Positions 4,579-7,079 of a stretch of DNA of 7,079 nt are shown in pieces. This stretch comes from an uncultured Bacteroidales bacterium (GTDB lineage Bacteria > Bacteroidota > Bacteroidia > Bacteroidales > Bacteroidaceae), in the NCBI GenBank assembly GCA_937906165.1, contig CALCYA010000129.1, positions 1-7,079 on the forward strand, given 5' to 3'. The stretch's first letter is position 1. Every line of letters begins with the position of its first letter. Under the pieces are notes generated by a model. It did no database searches. It worked only from the letters and a program-made list of their open reading frames with translations, and had not been told where the DNA came from. The position numbers and the translations under genes were made by a program.

Positions 4579-6966
4579 ATGCTCGATGCGCTTATCGCGC
4601 AGCTGCCCGGCGCCAAGATCAATGCTGCCGGTGAAATAACCGTCGACGGGCGCAAGATAGAGAATCTCACACTCAACGGAAAGGATTTCTTCAAGGGGCA
4701 GAACCGTGTGATGCTTGACAATCTGCCGACATACGCTGTAAAGAATGTAAAGGTCTACGAGAAGTCCACCGAGACGAGCGAGTTTCTGGGCCGTGAGGTT
4801 GAGGAGAAGGTCTATACCATGGATGTGCTCCTCAAGAAGGAGTATCTCAAAGGCATAATAGCCAATGCGGAGCTTGCCGGCGGTACCGAGGAGCGTTACC
4901 TTGCGCGACTGTTCGGCTTGCGGTATACCGATAATTCGCGTATGGCATTGTGGGGTAACGTCAACAATATAAATGAGACGCGCCGTCCTGCACGGGATGG
5001 AAACTGGGCGGCTGACAATATGCCCGAGCGTGAGACAACCACCAGGAAAGCGGGGTTCGACCTGTTGATAGATGACAAGGACAAGCGCTGGAGTGAGAGT
5101 GCCAACGTTACCGTGCAGTTCAATGAGTCGGAGACAGAGAGAGCCACAGCCGGTGAGCGTTTTATGCCTTTAGGCAGTATACATTCGCTCGGTTTCAACA
5201 GAAACAGCATGACCAAAGGGCTCTACATCTTCGCCAACAACGACTTTACTCTTAAGAAACCCTTCCTGCTCAAGAACAGCCTTAGTCTGCAATACATTTC
5301 ATCGGATTATGATATAATGAATGCCGGTGCCACTTTCAGCAGTTCGCCCAACAGCTACGGCAGTGTGCAGGCTGTGCTCGATACTCTCTTCATGCAGACG
5401 TCTGACATCGGCCTGCAGCGCATCGCAATCAACCGCAACCGCACGACGGGAACAAACGGCAACGGTCATTTCTATGGCAATTATTACCTCAAGGCAACGC
5501 ATAAACTGGCGAACGGTGATGACATTATTCTCTCTTTCGATGGCCATTATGTGAAAGCCGACGGTGATGCACTCAATACCAGAGAGTTGTACTATTATTC
5601 CGACGCGCGCAGCGAGAACCGCAATGAGCGTACCGTGGAGGAGGACAAACAGCTGAAAGGGTATTTCAAGTTCGATTACAATATCCATTGGCTCAACAGC
5701 TGGAATGTCGCGATATATTACAACCTCGATGCCGAAAGGCGCGATGTGGATACACGCTTCTACCACTCGGTACTGGAGGACGAGGCTCTCTCTGCGATGA
5801 CATCGTCGGCGTTGTCGTCAATACCGACCACTCTTGACGAGGCAAACAGCTATGCATACAGCACCACCGCTTACCTTCACCGTGCAGGAATCAACCCGTG
5901 GTACTCAAGGTCTTGGGGAAAGAACAGGCTGACATTCTATCTGGGCTTGCCATTGTCATTGCGCGAAGAACGTATCGATTTCGCGGGAGCAGGCACTGCT
6001 GCCGGTTTTACGTTGCGCAAGTTCCTCTTCAACCCCTCTGTCTCTCTCTCTTATGGAGTGGACAACAGCAAAAAACTCTACCGCCTGAACTATGACATGA
6101 AACAGACAATGCCGACGCTCCTGCAGATGGTAGATTACACCACAAACAGCAATCCGTTGTATGTGAACAGGGGTAACCCCAATTTAGGTGTCTCCACACT
6201 GCACAAGCTTGTGTTGCAGTATAACAGGCGTTACGACAAGCGGCAGGCGCGCTTCAACATCTGGTCAACAATCAACATACACAGGAATATGAAGGCCCGT
6301 CACACCTCTTACGACCCCGAGAGCGGAAGATATACCTACCGCCCGACTGATGTGAACGGCAACTGGCACTGCGACATAGGTTATAACCTTTATACAACCA
6401 TTGACAAAAAGGAACGTTTCTCGTTGTTTACCGAGGCGTCGTTCGACTACGACCACAATGTGGACCTCGCGCTGCTTGAAGGAAGCAATGAGAGTGCGCG
6501 TAGCATTGTCAGGAACTATCAGGCCACAGAGGAGGTGAAGTTTGAGTATAGTGCCGACGGCATCACAGCAAGCTTGGGCGCGAAGGTTATCTGGCGCAGC
6601 GCCCATAGCCGTCGCAGCGGCTTCGAGACAATCAACATCTTTGACCACAGATACGCTGCGACGCTTGTCTACCCTCTGCCCTACAAGTTTACTCTTGCAA
6701 CTGACCTCAATCTCTATGCCCGCAATGGAAGTGCAACGGAAAGTATGGACAAGGCCGACCTTGTGTGGAACGCCTCCCTGTCGAGGCCTCTGGGCAAGCG
6801 TTGCTCGATGCGCCTGCAGGCGTTCGACATCCTGCATAACCTCTCGGGAAAGAATGTCGTCATCAACGGCCAGGGACGTACCGAGACATTCGAGAATGTG
6901 CTCCCCTCATACGTGATGCTGCATCTGCAATATAACTTCAATTATACTCCCAAAAAGAAGAGGTAG
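4579..6966 (+). CDS. C-terminal fragment (plug-like segment and beta-barrel) of the interrupted outer-membrane protein
   Basis: This frame continues that of 4087-4545. Eleven codons (4546-4578, NADAFNLPQGS) lie between the stop and the first ATG at 4579, which is an internal Met of the family motif GSMLDAL and not a natural start. The 795 residues hold the rest of the plug-like region (MLDALIAQLPG, LNGKDFFKG, DNLPTYAVKNVKVYEK) and a complete barrel of alternating aromatic strands that ends in Q-Y-N-F-N-Y and a basic tail. Without a signal peptide, a protein started here would stay in the cytoplasm, so it is useful only if joined to the upstream part by read-through or reversion. No terminator is seen after its stop. 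Confidence 0.72.
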   Translation: MLDALIAQLPGAKINAAGEITVDGRKIENLTLNGKDFFKGQNRVMLDNLPTYAVKNVKVYEKSTETSEFLGREVEEKVYTMDVLLKKEYLKGIIANAELAGGTEERYLARLFGLRYTDNSRMALWGNVNNINETRRPARDGNWAADNMPERETTTRKAGFDLLIDDKDKRWSESANVTVQFNESETERATAGERFMPLGSIHSLGFNRNSMTKGLYIFANNDFTLKKPFLLKNSLSLQYISSDYDIMNAGATFSSSPNSYGSVQAVLDTLFMQTSDIGLQRIAINRNRTTGTNGNGHFYGNYYLKATHKLANGDDIILSFDGHYVKADGDALNTRELYYYSDARSENRNERTVEEDKQLKGYFKFDYNIHWLNSWNVAIYYNLDAERRDVDTRFYHSVLEDEALSAMTSSALSSIPTTLDEANSYAYSTTAYLHRAGINPWYSRSWGKNRLTFYLGLPLSLREERIDFAGAGTAAGFTLRKFLFNPSVSLSYGVDNSKKLYRLNYDMKQTMPTLLQMVDYTTNSNPLYVNRGNPNLGVSTLHKLVLQYNRRYDKRQARFNIWSTINIHRNMKARHTSYDPESGRYTYRPTDVNGNWHCDIGYNLYTTIDKKERFSLFTEASFDYDHNVDLALLEGSNESARSIVRNYQATEEVKFEYSADGITASLGAKVIWRSAHSRRSGFETINIFDHRYAATLVYPLPYKFTLATDLNLYARNGSATESMDKADLVWNASLSRPLGKRCSMRLQAFDILHNLSGKNVVINGQGRTETFENVLPSYVMLHLQYNFNYTPKKKR

Positions 6967-6988
6967 ACGCGGAGCGTTGGCTGTTAAA

Positions 6989-7034
6989 TAACGTGAGTTC
7001 GATATAAGCTAAATCAAATCGCGAACCTGTCATT
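6989..7034 (+). repeat. 46-nt repeat, right copy (inverted relative to 46-91)
   Basis: Read on the plus strand this segment (TAACGTGAGTTCGATATAAG onward) matches the minus strand of 46-91 at 37 of 46 bases without gaps. The best-conserved blocks are GTGAGTTC and CAAATCGCGAA. It begins 23 nt after the stop of the outer-membrane protein gene and no coding frame covers it. The sequences beyond the two copies differ, so the conserved unit seems to end with TGTCATT. It is either a dispersed intergenic element or an end of a unit spanning most of the window. Confidence 0.6.
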
Positions 7035-7041
7035 GCCTTTA

Positions 7042-7079
7042 GCCCCTGCGGGCGGCGACCTACGGTTCCGACAGAGCGT
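7042..7079. other. GC-rich segment cut by the window edge
   Basis: The final 38 nt are markedly GC-richer than other intergenic DNA here. They include a small dyad GCCC-CTGC-GGGC (7042-7053), followed by GGCGACCTACGG. No reading frame can be assigned. It may be the first part of an intergenic hairpin repeat whose other half lies outside the window, but that half cannot be seen. Confidence 0.3.

Larger units (their letters stand above)
4087..6966 (+). pseudogene. Outer-membrane beta-barrel protein gene interrupted by one in-frame TAA
   Basis: Positions 4087-6966 form one reading frame of 960 codons, broken only by TAA at codon 153 (4543-4545). The order matches a Bacteroidales outer-membrane family related to TonB-dependent receptors: signal peptide (1-20), a carboxypeptidase-regulatory-like beta-sandwich (about 29-120), a plug-like segment with GDTLV-stop-NADAF, GSMLDALIAQLPG, LTLNGKDFFKG and LDNLPTYAVKNVKVYEK, then a long barrel. 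The last residues, MLHLQYNFNYTPKKKR, are a normal-looking terminal strand and basic tail. From recall of the family, the motif is GDTLVYNADAF, so the stop replaces a Tyr; TAC or TAT to TAA is one base change. No frameshift or second stop occurs in the remaining 800-odd codons, which argues for a recent mutation or a base-call error. TAA ends the BlaI and Ig-repeat genes here, so a changed genetic code is not indicated. As read, neither fragment could make a functional outer-membrane protein. Confidence 0.8.

Noticed and set aside
6967..6993. Terminator directly after the outer-membrane protein gene
   Set aside because: Only a 4-bp ACGC/GCGT stem with a 3-nt loop is present and there is no T-run, which is too weak to call.
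1..7079. CRISPR array, tRNA, rRNA or insertion sequence
   Set aside because: No regularly spaced direct repeats, no cloverleaf-like segments and no transposase or integrase frames were seen. The only long repeat pair is the 46-nt inverted one.

Overview
The window looks like a chromosomal segment from a member of the Bacteroidales (Bacteroides/Prevotella-like). The evidence is a BlaI/M56 pair in which the protease carries a TonB-like C-terminal domain, an outer-membrane beta-barrel protein of a Bacteroidales-type family, a secreted Ig-repeat protein ending in a YDITGRRV...GIYIVNGKKV-type tail, start codons without Shine-Dalgarno sequences, and a perfect TAnnTTTG-type -7 box. The genus cannot be fixed from the sequence alone.

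Layout, left to right. Positions 1-89 hold a leftward promoter box whose gene lies outside the window, and a 46-nt repeat (46-91). An 18-bp perfect hairpin (90-130) is a convincing bidirectional-type terminator for the leftward gene that follows. That gene (152-1768, minus) encodes a 538-residue exported protein with about four Ig-like repeats. A 475-nt divergent intergenic region (1769-2243) carries a nested inverted repeat and, next to the rightward genes, two operator-like repeats exactly 30 bp apart. The rightward cluster is a BlaI/MecI-type repressor (2253-2630), an M56 (BlaR1-like) membrane metalloprotease with a C-terminal TonB-like domain (2640-3983), a 12-bp hairpin, and an outer-membrane beta-barrel protein (4087-6966). 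The last 113 nt hold no gene but contain an inverted second copy of the left-end repeat.

How the genes may work together. In the Gram-positive BlaR1/BlaI systems a membrane sensor-protease relieves repression by the BlaI dimer. Here the penicillin-binding sensor is replaced by a TonB-like periplasmic domain, and an outer-membrane protein gene follows, so the module may sense envelope or outer-membrane state. That role is inferred, not shown.

The most notable anomaly is in the outer-membrane protein gene. It is one continuous reading frame of 959 sense positions plus stop, except for a single TAA at 4543-4545. That codon sits where I recall the family having a Tyr in the motif GDTLVYNADAF. 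The rest of the frame is intact to a normal barrel C-terminus, so this is a very recent nonsense mutation, a sequencing error, or, less likely, a recoding event. The second notable point is the 46-nt repeat in opposite orientation at the two ends of the window (37/46 identical, no gaps), which is either a dispersed intergenic element or the ends of a unit enclosing all four genes.
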